The notes beneath the pieces were generated by a model. It had not been told where the DNA came from and ran no database searches. It worked only from the letters and a program-made list of their open reading frames with translations. Below are positions 28,336 to 38,824 of a stretch of DNA of 64,000 nt, piece after piece (position 1 is the first letter of the stretch; each line of letters starts with the position of its first letter). The position numbers were made by a program, and so were the translations under genes. The DNA lies in NCBI GenBank assembly GCA_003281485.1, contig QCBW01000004.1, positions 1 through 64,000 on the forward strand, in the 5' to 3' direction. Source of the stretch: Prochlorococcus sp. AG-347-J20 (GTDB lineage Bacteria > Cyanobacteriota > Cyanobacteriia > PCC-6307 > Cyanobiaceae).

Positions 28336-29740
28336 GATTTTTAGCGGGAAATATTTGTTTTACTATAGATTCAAATTTTAATTTAATTTCGTCTATTTCT
28401 CTCTCTAAAATAGAACCGGAAACTATACCTGAACCAGCAGTAAATTCAATATTTTCTTCAATATATCTTGCGCCTCTAATTGCTAAAAGAAATGATGCAT
28501 TTCCTGATGCATCAACCCAACCCATTGGAGAAGCATAATTTCCCCTAGGAAAAGACTCAAGAGTGTTTATCCAATCCAATGCCACATTTTTTGGGTATCC
28601 ACAAACAGCCGGAGACGGATGTAAGTTTTTAAGCAATTCAAAAGGACATATATTTTCAACTTTAGAGAAAATGAATGTTTGTAAATGAGAAATATCTCCA
28701 AATGAATTTACCTTGATATCACTTTTTTTAAAGTTTTTTATTTTTGAAACTACTAAACATTTAATCAAATATTGTGTTACATAATTATGTTCCTTTAAGT
28801 CTTTATTACTTTCTAGGAGTTTCTTAAAATTTGAATTAGTAGAGATAGTTCCAGCAAGAGCCTCCAAAGTTAAATTAGGTTTATTAAATGAAAATAATTT
28901 TTCTGGAGATGCTCCAAATAAAATATCCTTACTATTCCTTTTCCAAGCGTATCTGCATGTATTTGGATGATTCTTTTTTAATCTTTTTAAAATTTCTACT
29001 AAATCTAATTTATTTTTAAATTCTATTTTAATCCTATTCGCTAAAACTATCTTTTCAAGAATTCCTTTTTCTACTAATTGAATTCCTCTATTTATTACTT
29101 TTTTCAAATTTGCATTAGAAGTTTCTAAGGAGTGCAAGAAATCATCAATAAAAGGGGGATCAAAACTAGTTTTTAAGCAGGATGATTTTATTAATTCCGA
29201 GTCAGAATTAATAACTTGATTTCTAATTGTCCATATTTCTTCGATTAATGTTCTTAATGATGATTTACTTTCAACATGACCATTAATTCTTAACCAGCAA
29301 TTATTATCGCTTTTAATAATTAATATTTTTGGTAAGATCGCTTCCAAACTAGGGACATCAGGAGATAAATTTTTATTATTCAAGTTTTCAGAAAAAGAAA
29401 ATAAATAAATTATTTTTGAAAGTGCAGAATTATGTGATTCATTTGTTAAGTTAATTAAATTTTTAAAATTCTCACAATTAAACTCTTTTGCTACCTCAAA
29501 TCTTTTTGGACCATCCAAGGTTACATATTTACATTTCTCGAAAGCAATATATGAAATACCATCAGATTCCTCCCAAAAGGAAGAAAACGAATATTTATTT
29601 ATAAATAATTCATATACTTGTAATAAATCAATACAAGGTATCTCAACACAAATACTTACTAATCCAGAATTCTCCACTTTCTTGTCGAAAGAAGAAAATA
29701 CATCTTTTAAAAAATCTGTTAAGTTTAAATCATTTTTCAT
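28328..29740 (-). CDS. menF: Isochorismate synthase (phylloquinone pathway)
   Basis: Converts chorismate to isochorismate, the first committed step to phylloquinone in this lineage. The 470-residue protein has the chorismate-binding domain in its C-terminal part: [56 protein letters not shown] and the final [17 protein letters not shown]. The Lys in LEKIVLA marks the water-activating site of isochorismate synthases. The N-terminal 200 residues are divergent. It diverges from menA, with 100 bases between starts. Confidence 0.93.
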   Translation of the reverse strand: MKNDLNLTDFLKDVFSSFDKKVENSGLVSICVEIPCIDLLQVYELFINKYSFSSFWEESDGISYIAFEKCKYVTLDGPKRFEVAKEFNCENFKNLINLTNESHNSALSKIIYLFSFSENLNNKNLSPDVPSLEAILPKILIIKSDNNCWLRINGHVESKSSLRTLIEEIWTIRNQVINSDSELIKSSCLKTSFDPPFIDDFLHSLETSNANLKKVINRGIQLVEKGILEKIVLANRIKIEFKNKLDLVEILKRLKKNHPNTCRYAWKRNSKDILFGASPEKLFSFNKPNLTLEALAGTISTNSNFKKLLESNKDLKEHNYVTQYLIKCLVVSKIKNFKKSDIKVNSFGDISHLQTFIFSKVENICPFELLKNLHPSPAVCGYPKNVALDWINTLESFPRGNYASPMGWVDASGNASFLLAIRGARYIEENIEFTAGSGIVSGSILEREIDEIKLKFESIVKQIFPAKNPR

Positions 29741-29840
29741 TACTTATTGAAAATAACTAAAAATCATGCAATAAAGTAAAAAATGTAACTCAAATTATAA
29801 ACTACATTTAATAATGATCGAATTTTGAGTGTTAATTTAA

Positions 29841-30758
29841 ATGGACGAAGATAAAAAACAATTATGGAAACAAGCAATAAAATGGCCTCTTTATTCTGTT
29901 GCCATACTTCCGGTTTTAATAACAGGGGCTTTTATACTCAATCAATATGAAAAGGTAAAAATTTATAATTTGATTGCATTTACTTTAGCCGCAATTTTTA
30001 TATTACTTTGGGAAAACCTAACTAATGATTTATTCGATGCAGAAACCGGAATCGATGAATTTAAATTCCATTCAATTGTAAATCTTGTAAAAAATAAAAA
30101 AATAATTTCATTTATTGCATATTCATCTTTAGTTATTGGTTTATTAATAATTTCAATTATTTCGGTATCAACAAGTATAAACATTTTGATTTTGGTGGCA
30201 TCTTGCTGCTTATTAGGATATTTATATCAAGGTCCTCCTTTTAGATTTGGCTATCAAGGTTTAGGAGAACCATTATGCTGGCTTGCATTTGGACCTTTTG
30301 CTTACTCTGCAGTCTTAATTGCGTTAAATCCGTATAATATTTACTTCGAAGATATTCCCTGGAAAGTTTCTTTATTAATTGGTTCAGGACCTTCCTTGGC
30401 AACAACGCTTGTCTTATTTTGTTCTCATTTTCATCAAATTTCTGAAGATAAAAAGCATGGTAAAAATTCACCTTTAGTTCGCCTAGGAGCAAAAAAAGGT
30501 TCTCAATTTGTACCTTGGATAATTTCCATAATCTATATTTTTCAACTTTTCACTATAGTTACTGGATTTATTCCAGTGTTTTGCATCCTTTATTTGATTA
30601 GTTTTCCGCAAGCTTTAAGACTTATAAATTTATTAAGATCTTCATATAAAAAACCTTCTGCAATAAAAAATTCCAAATTCATCGCAATAAAATTTCAAAC
30701 TCTTAATGGTATTGGCTTAATTACAGGATTAATATTTAATTACTTGCTTAATAAATGA
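29841..30758 (+). CDS. menA: 2-carboxy-1,4-naphthoquinone phytyltransferase (MenA)
   Basis: UbiA-type membrane prenyltransferase that attaches the phytyl tail to the naphthoquinone ring. The 305-residue protein has eight or nine hydrophobic segments. The first Asp-rich motif appears as NLTNDLFDAETGID (about residues 56-69) and the second as the HFHQISEDKKHGKNS region. GYLYQGPPFRFGYQGLGEP is a typical family loop. It precedes menC with a 4-base overlap (ATGA). Confidence 0.94.
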   Translation: MDEDKKQLWKQAIKWPLYSVAILPVLITGAFILNQYEKVKIYNLIAFTLAAIFILLWENLTNDLFDAETGIDEFKFHSIVNLVKNKKIISFIAYSSLVIGLLIISIISVSTSINILILVASCCLLGYLYQGPPFRFGYQGLGEPLCWLAFGPFAYSAVLIALNPYNIYFEDIPWKVSLLIGSGPSLATTLVLFCSHFHQISEDKKHGKNSPLVRLGAKKGSQFVPWIISIIYIFQLFTIVTGFIPVFCILYLISFPQALRLINLLRSSYKKPSAIKNSKFIAIKFQTLNGIGLITGLIFNYLLNK

Positions 30759-31720
30759 ACTTAATATTTAAAAAAAAATCTTATAGCTTTAAGTTATCCA
30801 GAAAAGTAGAAAACTCTAAAACCACTTACCTTACAAAATTGGGTTGGATAATTAAATTATCAAATAATGATAAAAAAATTGGGTTTGGAGAAGTTTCACC
30901 ACTTCAAGAAGAAGACTTTAAAAAATGTGCAAAACAACTAAATATGATCCCTGAGAATGTAGAAGTATTTAATTTATCTGAGCAAATAAATATTTTTCAC
31001 CCATGCATTCAATCTGCAATAAATTCTGCATTAGCTGAGATAAATGGAAAAATAATTTTTAAAGAAAACTATTACTTTGATGAAATTGATAAAACAGCCA
31101 TACTTTTAAATTCTGAAAATGTAATTTCAGAATTAAATGAAATTAAAAAAAGACAATCTAGTATTGGGAAATCAGTAACTCTAAAATGGAAAGTAGCATT
31201 AAAAAATAACCATGAGGAAGAAGCAAACTTAGAAGAAATTTTAAGCAAAATAGGCAATAATATTAAGTTAAGAATAGATGCTAATGGCTCTTGGGGGAGA
31301 AAGATAGCTAATAGATGGGCTGATATTTTGAAAGATAACAAAAATATAGATTGGTTAGAACAACCTCTCTGCGTTGATGATATTGAAGGGCTGACACAAC
31401 TCAACAAAAAAATTCCAATAGCCTTAGACGAATCACTTTTAAAATTTCCAAATTTGATTGATGAGTGGAAGGGTTGGCAAATTCGAAGGCCTTCTCAAGA
31501 AAATAATCCAGTAAAGCTTTTAAGAGAATTAGAAAATAAAAAAGCTTTAATATCTATAAGTTCCTCATTTGAAACTGGAATAGGGAAGAGATGGCTTTAT
31601 CATTTATCTTCTCTACAATTACAAGGACCAACTCCAAAAGTTCCTGGTTTAGCGATGAATAAATTCCCTAATTCGTTTCTATTTTTAAATGAAGCAAAAA
31701 AGATATGGGATCAACTATGA
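30755..31720 (+). CDS. menC: o-Succinylbenzoate synthase
   Basis: Enolase-superfamily dehydratase in phylloquinone synthesis. The 321-residue protein keeps the catalytic lysine pair KWK (about residues 149-151, in TLKWKVAL) and the metal ligands Asp in LRIDANG, Glu in WLEQPL and Asp in IALDESL. The second catalytic Lys, found in an IKPxL segment in E. coli MenC, reads IRRPS here (about residues 242-246), a Lys-to-Arg change. Length is normal. It overlaps menA by 4 bases and menE by 16 bases. Confidence 0.9.
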   Translation: MNLIFKKKSYSFKLSRKVENSKTTYLTKLGWIIKLSNNDKKIGFGEVSPLQEEDFKKCAKQLNMIPENVEVFNLSEQINIFHPCIQSAINSALAEINGKIIFKENYYFDEIDKTAILLNSENVISELNEIKKRQSSIGKSVTLKWKVALKNNHEEEANLEEILSKIGNNIKLRIDANGSWGRKIANRWADILKDNKNIDWLEQPLCVDDIEGLTQLNKKIPIALDESLLKFPNLIDEWKGWQIRRPSQENNPVKLLRELENKKALISISSSFETGIGKRWLYHLSSLQLQGPTPKVPGLAMNKFPNSFLFLNEAKKIWDQL

Positions 31721-32919
31721 AAAATAAAATTTATACTATTGAAGTTGAAAATAATGAAACTCAATCTGTAGAGAAAATTACTGAAAAAATTAGAGAGGAT
31801 AAAATTATTTATGTAAAAAACAAATTTTATGAAGATGAAGATGTATTAGATTCAATTAATGAAAATGGGCCAGCAATTATCTTAAACAGTAGTGGGAGTT
31901 CTGGAAAACCAAGACAATGTTTTCACCATTTAGATAATCTTCAATTATCTGCTATTACATCAGGAAAATGGCTAATGGAGCAAGGATTTGAATTACAAAA
32001 ATGCCTAATTTTAAATACTTTACCTCTGAACCATATTAGTGGATTAATGCCAATTTTCAGAAGTCAAACTTGGGGATGTGATTGTATTAATATTTCTCCG
32101 AATTTAATAAAAAAAACTCGAGAACTTTTACTTTTTACAATTAAATCTAAAAAAAACAAAAAACACTTGATTACATCATTAGTACCTACCCAATTACAAA
32201 GACTTTTAGCTCAAAAAGATGGTATTAGTTGGCTAAAAATTTTTGATCTAATTTGGATAGGTGGAGCTTCAATTTCAAGGGAAATTGCAGAAAAATGTAT
32301 AAAAGAAAAGATAAAATTAGCACCTTGTTATGGCTCAACTGAAACAGCAGCAATGGTTACGAGTTTAAAACCAAAAGAATTCTTAATGGGTTTTAAAAAT
32401 GTTGGAGAAATACTACCTGATACAAAAATCAGAATTAACGCACAAGGATTAATCGAGATAAAATCAGCCAGAATTGGAATAGAAATAATAGACTCTTCAA
32501 AAACTGAAAATTTTAAAAATAAAAATGGGTGGTGGCAAACCGCTGATTTAGGTGAAATTAATCAAATCAATAATTCTTTATATTTAAATTTTCTTGGAAG
32601 AAGTGATAACGCTTTTAATTCAGGAGGAGAAATCGTTTTCCCAGAAGTAATTGAATCTCGATTAAATGATTTCATCATTAAAGAAAATATCCCAATTAAT
32701 AAATTCAATATTTCAAAAGTATCCGACAAATTATGGGGAAATAAAATTAAAATAATTGTTGAATTTAGAGAACTTACAAATAATAAAAAAGTTGAAAATT
32801 CATTAAATTTATTAAAAAAATTTTCTCAAAGTTGGCCTAAACATGAAAAACCTGAAGAATGGATTATTAAAAACAAAAATACCAATACAGAAATAATAAA
32901 CTATAAATTTAAAAAATAA
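31705..32919 (+). CDS. menE: O-succinylbenzoate-CoA ligase
   Basis: Adenylate-forming enzyme that activates o-succinylbenzoate to its CoA thioester. The 404-residue protein is shorter than typical MenE (about 450). It shows the ATP-binding A3-type loop NSSGSSGKPR (about residues 56-65), the GGAS and CYGSTETAAM motifs, TADLGEI and FLGRSDNAFNSGGEIVFPEVIE. The N-terminus is compact. The ATG at 31705 overlaps the menC end by 16 bases; an internal ATG at 31720 is the alternative and would abut menC. Confidence 0.9.
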   Translation: MGSTMKNKIYTIEVENNETQSVEKITEKIREDKIIYVKNKFYEDEDVLDSINENGPAIILNSSGSSGKPRQCFHHLDNLQLSAITSGKWLMEQGFELQKCLILNTLPLNHISGLMPIFRSQTWGCDCINISPNLIKKTRELLLFTIKSKKNKKHLITSLVPTQLQRLLAQKDGISWLKIFDLIWIGGASISREIAEKCIKEKIKLAPCYGSTETAAMVTSLKPKEFLMGFKNVGEILPDTKIRINAQGLIEIKSARIGIEIIDSSKTENFKNKNGWWQTADLGEINQINNSLYLNFLGRSDNAFNSGGEIVFPEVIESRLNDFIIKENIPINKFNISKVSDKLWGNKIKIIVEFRELTNNKKVENSLNLLKKFSQSWPKHEKPEEWIIKNKNTNTEIINYKFKK

Positions 32920-32923
32920 TAAT

Positions 32924-33385
<462 letters not shown>

Positions 33386-34573
33386 TTATCTATCAACAGA
33401 TCCCATAATGACATCTATTGAACCAAGGATTGCCATGATATCGGCAATTTTGGCACCTTTAAGAATATGGGGCAATATTTGCAAATTATTTAAATCAGCT
33501 GCTCTGATTTTAAATCTCCATGGGGTAACTTCATTATTTCCTTGAATAAATACACCTATTTCTCCTTTGCCGGACTCTAATCTTGTATATAATTCTCCGT
33601 TTGGAATTTTAAAAGTTGGAGCAACCTTCTTAGCTACATATTGATAGTCAATACCAAATATTTCACTTTTCTTATCTTCAGTCGCCATTCTTTGAGCTTC
33701 TAAATTTTCTGTTGGACCACCTGGAATCATTTTGCATGCTTGGCGAATGATGCTTAGTGATTGTCTCATCTCTTCAACTCTTACTCGATATCTCGCATAA
33801 CAATCTCCTTCTTTTTCTGAAGCAATCTGCCAATCAAAATCATCATAACATTCGTAACTATCGACTTTCCTTAAATCCCAGGAAACTCCAGAAGCTCTAA
33901 GCATTGGCCCAGACAAAGACCAATTAATTGCCTGATCTCTTTGTATTGTTCCGAGACCTTCAATTCTTTTTCTAAAAATTGGATTATTTGTGATTAATTT
34001 TTCGTATTCATCTATCTTAGGACCGAACCAATCACAAAAATCTAAACATTTTTCTAACCATCCATATGGAAGATCACATGCTACACCACCTATCCTAAAG
34101 AAATTGTTATTTATTAGCCTTTGTCCAGTAGCAGCTTCCCAAAGATCATAAATCATTTCTCTTTCTCTAAATATATAGAAAAATGGAGTTTGAGCTCCTA
34201 CGTCTGCCAAAAAGGGACCAAGCCATAAAAGATGATTAGCAATACGATTAAGTTCCAACATAAGAACTCTGATGTAACTTGCTCTTTTAGGAACTGGGAT
34301 GTTAGCTAATCTTTCAGGAGCATTTACTACAATAGCTTCATAAAACATTCCTGCTGCGTAGTCCATTCTGCTTACATAAGGGACATACATTACATTTGTC
34401 CTATTTTCAGCTATTTTCTCCATTCCTCTATGTAAATATCCAATTACTGGCTCACAATCAATGACATTCTCACCATCAAGAGTAACAACTAACCTTAAAA
34501 CTCCATGCATTGAGGGATGGTGAGGGCCAAAATTGACCACCATTGGTTCTGTTCTAGTCTCTAGCTGAGCCAT
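33386..34573 (-). CDS. ndhH: NDH-1 subunit H (49-kDa subunit)
   Basis: Peripheral-arm subunit of the thylakoid NDH-1 complex, forming part of the plastoquinone cavity. The 395-residue length is typical. Signatures seen include [42 protein letters not shown] and the terminal [12 protein letters not shown]. It diverges from rsmH with 38 bases between starts and leads the two-gene unit ndhH-thioesterase. Confidence 0.98.
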   Translation of the reverse strand: MAQLETRTEPMVVNFGPHHPSMHGVLRLVVTLDGENVIDCEPVIGYLHRGMEKIAENRTNVMYVPYVSRMDYAAGMFYEAIVVNAPERLANIPVPKRASYIRVLMLELNRIANHLLWLGPFLADVGAQTPFFYIFREREMIYDLWEAATGQRLINNNFFRIGGVACDLPYGWLEKCLDFCDWFGPKIDEYEKLITNNPIFRKRIEGLGTIQRDQAINWSLSGPMLRASGVSWDLRKVDSYECYDDFDWQIASEKEGDCYARYRVRVEEMRQSLSIIRQACKMIPGGPTENLEAQRMATEDKKSEIFGIDYQYVAKKVAPTFKIPNGELYTRLESGKGEIGVFIQGNNEVTPWRFKIRAADLNNLQILPHILKGAKIADIMAILGSIDVIMGSVDR

Positions 34574-34611
34574 TCGAAATTTAACTTCTAAACAAATCTT
34601 AGTCGAAAGTT

Positions 34612-35514
34612 ATGCAAACTGACCTATCTGATTCATCTTTTTTCAATCATAAATCAGTTATGACAGATGAGATAATGGCCTCTTTAGAGCATTATCCATT
34701 AATAAATAACAACCAACTTAAAGGAATAGACGCAACTTTAGGCGGAGGAGGGCACTCTTATCATTTATTGAGAAAATATTCGGATTTAAATATAATTGGA
34801 CTTGATCAAGATCCATTCGCAAGAATATCAGCATCAAAAAAACTTGATGAATTTAAAAATAGGATTGATATAAGGGCTTCAAATTTTGCTGATTTTGTAC
34901 CAAAAGAAAAAGTTTCTTTTGTGATCGCAGATCTTGGAGTAAATAGTAACCAAATTGATGACCCTAAAAGAGGATTTAGTTTCCAAAAAGACGGTCCACT
35001 TGATATGCGCATGAATCCTCTTCTTGAGGTTGATGCAGAGAAATTAATTGAGGCTTTAAATGAAAAAGATCTTGCTAATCTAATTTATCAATATGGAGAC
35101 GAGAGATTATCAAGAAAGATTGCTAGGAAAATAAAAATGGATTTAAAGGAAAATGGGAAATATTCTGGGACAAAAGAGTTAGCTTATTCTATTGCAGGCT
35201 GCTTCCCACCAAAACAAAGACATAAAAAAATACACCCAGCAACAAGAACATTTCAAGCACTAAGAATTGCTGTTAATAAAGAAATTGAAGTATTAGAAAA
35301 ATTTTTACAAGTTGTTCCTGAATGGCTTTTGCCAGGGGGTATTATTTCTATTATAAGTTTTCATTCCCTGGAGGATAGATTAGTTAAAAGTTCTTTTAAG
35401 AATGATAATAGACTAAAAAACCTGACAAAAAAACCAATAATTCCCTCCGAACAAGAAGTCGAACAAAATAAAAGAGCTAGAAGTGGAAAATTACGAATTG
35501 CTCAATTAAATTAA
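34612..35514 (+). CDS. rsmH: 16S rRNA (cytosine1402-N4)-methyltransferase RsmH
   Basis: SAM-dependent enzyme acting on 16S rRNA in the small subunit, also called MraW. The 300-residue product has the start FFNHKSVMTDEIMASL, the SAM site DATLGGGGHSYHLL, ADLGVNSNQIDDPKRGFSF, the DMRM segment and the C-terminal SFHSLEDRLVK. Length is normal. After its stop is a strong SD and a five-codon ORF before the cysteine desulfurase end. Confidence 0.96.
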   Translation: MQTDLSDSSFFNHKSVMTDEIMASLEHYPLINNNQLKGIDATLGGGGHSYHLLRKYSDLNIIGLDQDPFARISASKKLDEFKNRIDIRASNFADFVPKEKVSFVIADLGVNSNQIDDPKRGFSFQKDGPLDMRMNPLLEVDAEKLIEALNEKDLANLIYQYGDERLSRKIARKIKMDLKENGKYSGTKELAYSIAGCFPPKQRHKKIHPATRTFQALRIAVNKEIEVLEKFLQVVPEWLLPGGIISIISFHSLEDRLVKSSFKNDNRLKNLTKKPIIPSEQEVEQNKRARSGKLRIAQLN

Positions 35515-35546
35515 GGAGACAATATATGTTAAAGAGCAAATAATTT

Positions 35547-36692
35547 CTAACGTAATGATTTGATCGTATTTGTAAGAGTATGAATTGCTTGTTCTATATC
35601 TTTTGAATTAGTGCTTAATCCAATACTTAGTCTTATTGAAGATTCTGCTTCTTTAAAAGATCTACCTAAGGCAAGTAAAACATGAGATGGCTCACCATTA
35701 CTGCACGCCGATCCACTAGAACAAATTATTTTGGATTTTAAAAGTTTATGAAATTTTGCTCCGTTTACATCTAATACAGTCAGATTTAAGTTGTGAGGTA
35801 ATCTTTGATTAATCGAGCCATTAATTAATAAACCAGAATTATTTTCTAACAAACCCTTTAAAAGGTTATTTCTATACAAAAGTAATTTCTCAGCGTTATT
35901 TTTCTGATTAAAAACTGCCATCTCTATTGCTTTAGCAAAGCCAACTACTAAAGGGAGAGGTAAGGTACCAGATCTGAGACCATATTCCTGCCCTCCTCCA
36001 ACAATTAAAGGCTCAAGAGTAATATCTTGATCAATCAAAAGAAGTCCTATCCCCTTGGGACCATAAATTTTATGAGAACTCATAGTTATCATATTTACAT
36101 CTGATAGAAGATTATCTAACTCGACATAACCTAAACATTGTGCAAAATCAGAGTGAAAAGTTATTCCTCTCAATTTACAAATCCTTGAAATATTCTCTAT
36201 AGGTTGAATAACTCCTATTTCGTTATTTGCCATCATGACACTTACCATAAACGTATCTTCTCTAATATTCTTTTTAAACTGTGATTCTGAAATTATGCCA
36301 TCTCTTTCCGGAGTAATTTCTGTAACTTTAAATCCCTCTTTTTTGAGTTGGTTTAGGGGCTCAAGTACAGCTTTATGCTCCGTTTTTAAGGTAATAATAT
36401 GTCCATAATTCCCTGTTTTTTTGTGGTAATTTCTTGCAAAACCTAATAAAGCTAGATTATTAGATTCTGTTGCCCCACTGGTAAAAATAATCTTTTTATT
36501 ACTAAGAAATAAATTTTGTTCTATGTTTTCTCTTGAGGCTTCCAATATAGCGTTTGCGTTGATACCCGCCAAATTAGATTTACTTGAGGGATTAGAGAAT
36601 ATCTCACTCCAAAACGGTTTCATAGAATCAACAACATCTTTAGAGCAAGGAGTTGAAGATTGATAGTCTAGTAGTATAGGAGTTGATAGCAT
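35547..36692 (-). CDS. iscS: Cysteine desulfurase, NifS/IscS-like
   Basis: PLP enzyme that mobilises sulfur from cysteine for Fe-S clusters and thionucleosides. The 381-residue protein has LDYQSSTPCSKDV at the N-terminus, FTSGATESNNLALLGFA, the PLP lysine in MSSHKIYGPKGIGLLLI and the active-site cysteine in SGSACSNGEPSH (about residue 327). The loop length is like the IscS/NifS class rather than SufS. The gene diverges from the response regulator at 36752. Confidence 0.92.
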   Translation of the reverse strand: MLSTPILLDYQSSTPCSKDVVDSMKPFWSEIFSNPSSKSNLAGINANAILEASRENIEQNLFLSNKKIIFTSGATESNNLALLGFARNYHKKTGNYGHIITLKTEHKAVLEPLNQLKKEGFKVTEITPERDGIISESQFKKNIREDTFMVSVMMANNEIGVIQPIENISRICKLRGITFHSDFAQCLGYVELDNLLSDVNMITMSSHKIYGPKGIGLLLIDQDITLEPLIVGGGQEYGLRSGTLPLPLVVGFAKAIEMAVFNQKNNAEKLLLYRNNLLKGLLENNSGLLINGSINQRLPHNLNLTVLDVNGAKFHKLLKSKIICSSGSACSNGEPSHVLLALGRSFKEAESSIRLSIGLSTNSKDIEQAIHTLTNTIKSLR

Positions 36693-36751
36693 TGTATTTA
36701 GTATATAAAATTCTCATTATTACTAGAAAATCAAATTTAAGAATTTAAAAA

Positions 36752-37480
36752 ATGAATGAAATTAATCAAATAAATAATGAACCAGTAAGAAAATCAAGAA
36801 TTTTATTAGTTGATGATGAGCCTGGTTTAAGAACAGCTGTTAAAACATTTCTAGAAGATGAAGGCTTTGAAATATTTATTGCAGTTGATGGAGAGGATGG
36901 TTGGGAAAAAGCTCAAACAATTTTTCCCGATTTGATAATTAGCGACATTATGATGCCACGAGCTAACGGTTATGCTTTATTAGAAAAAATTAGGGAGGAT
37001 GAAAAATTAGGAGGTACCCCAGTTATTTTTCTAACTGCAAAAGGAATGACCCTAGACAGAACTGAAGGTTATCTTGCAGGAGTTGATGATTATATTTCCA
37101 AACCTTTCGACCCCGATGAATTGGCTGCAAGAGTCAAAAATGTAATCAATAGACAAGAACGTATGCTCAAAGAAGCAGCACGATTCGCAGATATTGATGT
37201 AAGCAAAATGGCGAAGCAAATAACTGAAATAAAATCTATGCTCACAGACCAAAATCCGACTAATTCCGAAAGCAAGATAAATCTTCCTAGTTTTACTCCA
37301 AGAGAAGCAAGTGTACTTCAACTGGTAGCAGAAGGACTAATGAACAAGGAAATTGCAAGACAGCTTGAAACATCTATTAGAAATGTGGAAAAATATGTAA
37401 GTAGACTTTTCATCAAGACAGGTACATCTAGCCGAACCGAATTAGTCCGTTATGCACTTGAAAATCATTTAGTAAAGTAG
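36752..37480 (+). CDS. NarL/LuxR-type two-component response regulator
   Basis: The 242-residue protein has an N-terminal receiver (phospho-Asp in DLIISDIMMP, about residue 65; conserved Lys in SKPFDPDEL). A linker leads to a LuxR-type helix-turn-helix at the C-terminus (FTPREASVLQLVAEGL, MNKEIARQLETS, VEKYVSRLFIK). No kinase is adjacent. It resembles the cyanobacterial/plastid Ycf29 type, a tentative assignment from memory. It ends one base from chlM. Confidence 0.88.
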   Translation: MNEINQINNEPVRKSRILLVDDEPGLRTAVKTFLEDEGFEIFIAVDGEDGWEKAQTIFPDLIISDIMMPRANGYALLEKIREDEKLGGTPVIFLTAKGMTLDRTEGYLAGVDDYISKPFDPDELAARVKNVINRQERMLKEAARFADIDVSKMAKQITEIKSMLTDQNPTNSESKINLPSFTPREASVLQLVAEGLMNKEIARQLETSIRNVEKYVSRLFIKTGTSSRTELVRYALENHLVK

Positions 37481-37481
37481 A

Positions 37482-38180
37482 TTATTTGATTCTTTCGAAT
37501 TCAATTAGTTTTGAAAAATAAAAAGGGGCTTGATTTAATTTCTTTTGAACCACATTAAATCCTTTTTCTTTAGCAGCATTAATAATTCCCTTCTCTTTCA
37601 ATGTATAGGCTCTTGTAGTTTTACTTGGCCCAGGAAATAATTTTCCAATATTTTTTAGAACAGCAAGAACTGGAGTATATGGAGCAAAGCTTACGATAAG
37701 TTTTTCTTTGCTTAAGTCACACAGATGTTGGACCATTTCCTCTGCAACTGGTTGAGGATAATGAATAAACACATCTAAACAAACTACAACATCAAATAAA
37801 CCTTTTAATTTTTCCAAATCACAGACTTCATATTTGATCTTACCTTGATTCAAACCTAATTCATTGATGCGTTTCTTTGTTTCTTTAATCATTTCAGAAG
37901 AAATATCGCTTACCTGTAATTCTTTTATACCTAGTCTAAGTAATGGGATCGACAGACTACCAACACCACAACCTGCATCACAATAACTTTTTTTTGTCAG
38001 TTCAGGATAATTTTTAATATATGAGACTACATCATCTACAGTTTTTTGATGTCCTTTCCTAATATTTTTCTGAACTGTATTAATTTCATCAGATTTGCTG
38101 TAAATTTTATTCCATCTTTCAAAGCCAGTACCATTAAAATATTCGCGAACTTCACTTTTTTCGATAATCTTATTTGTCAT
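37482..38180 (-). CDS. chlM: Magnesium-protoporphyrin IX methyltransferase
   Basis: SAM-dependent enzyme of chlorophyll synthesis that methylates Mg-protoporphyrin IX. The product from ATG 38180 is 232 residues: MTNKIIEKSEVREYFNGTGF starts the family homology. The SAM motif is YCDAGCGVGSLSIPLLRLGI. It ends with the LNQAPFYFSKLIEF segment. The open frame extends 21 codons upstream to 38243 (MQLIWCQLV...), but those codons look non-coding, and a second ATG at 38183 is possible. It diverges from purE with 93 bases. Confidence 0.92.
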   Translation of the reverse strand: MTNKIIEKSEVREYFNGTGFERWNKIYSKSDEINTVQKNIRKGHQKTVDDVVSYIKNYPELTKKSYCDAGCGVGSLSIPLLRLGIKELQVSDISSEMIKETKKRINELGLNQGKIKYEVCDLEKLKGLFDVVVCLDVFIHYPQPVAEEMVQHLCDLSKEKLIVSFAPYTPVLAVLKNIGKLFPGPSKTTRAYTLKEKGIINAAKEKGFNVVQKKLNQAPFYFSKLIEFERIK

Positions 38181-38273
38181 CATAATATTTATAAGAAAAT
38201 TTCTTCTTTTTATATTAACTAACTGGCACCAAATTAATTGCACGCCATTATAGGAAAGAATTGATTTGTTATT

Positions 38274-38804
38274 TTGTCAGAATTGAATTCTAAAGATATT
38301 TATAAAATCGCCGTCGTAATGGGCAGTGATTCAGATCTAATTACATTGAAACCTGCCATTGACGTTTTAAGAGAATTTGGAATAAAAACTGAAGTTTGTA
38401 TACTCTCTGCCCATCGAACACCTATTGAAATGATTGAATATGCAAAAAATGCAGAATCAGAAAATATAAAAGTAATAATTGCCGGTGCTGGTGGTGCTGC
38501 TCATCTTCCAGGAATGCTGGCATCCATAACTTGCATTCCTGTAATTGGAGTACCAGTAGAGAGTAAGACACTTAAGGGTATTGACTCTCTTTTATCAATT
38601 GTTCAAATGCCCGCTGGGATTCCAGTAGCAACAGTTGCAATTAATGGAGGTCAGAATGCTGGATTGTTGGCAATAGAGATGATCAGTTTATTTGATGAAT
38701 CCATAAAGAAAAATTTAAAAGAATTCAGAGAAAATCTTCATACACAGGTAAGAACAAAAAATAGTAAGTTATCAACTATTGGACCTGACAAATATCTTCA
38801 ATAA
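38274..38804 (+). CDS. purE: 5-(carboxyamino)imidazole ribonucleotide mutase
   Basis: Moves a carboxylate on the purine precursor N5-CAIR to CAIR. The 176-residue class I protein has VVMGSDSDL at residues 14-22, the SAHRTP loop and GAGGAAHLPGMLAS. The C-terminal NAGLLAIEM helix is present. Start is TTG at 38274; no ATG is near and the length is correct. It converges on cysC. Confidence 0.96.
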   Translation: MSELNSKDIYKIAVVMGSDSDLITLKPAIDVLREFGIKTEVCILSAHRTPIEMIEYAKNAESENIKVIIAGAGGAAHLPGMLASITCIPVIGVPVESKTLKGIDSLLSIVQMPAGIPVATVAINGGQNAGLLAIEMISLFDESIKKNLKEFRENLHTQVRTKNSKLSTIGPDKYLQ

Positions 38805-38824
38805 TAATGAACTAATATTTTCTA

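Noticed and set aside
38184..38243. N-terminal extension of chlM
   Set aside because: Family homology starts at MTNKIIE; the added residues look non-coding and sit in the purE promoter region.
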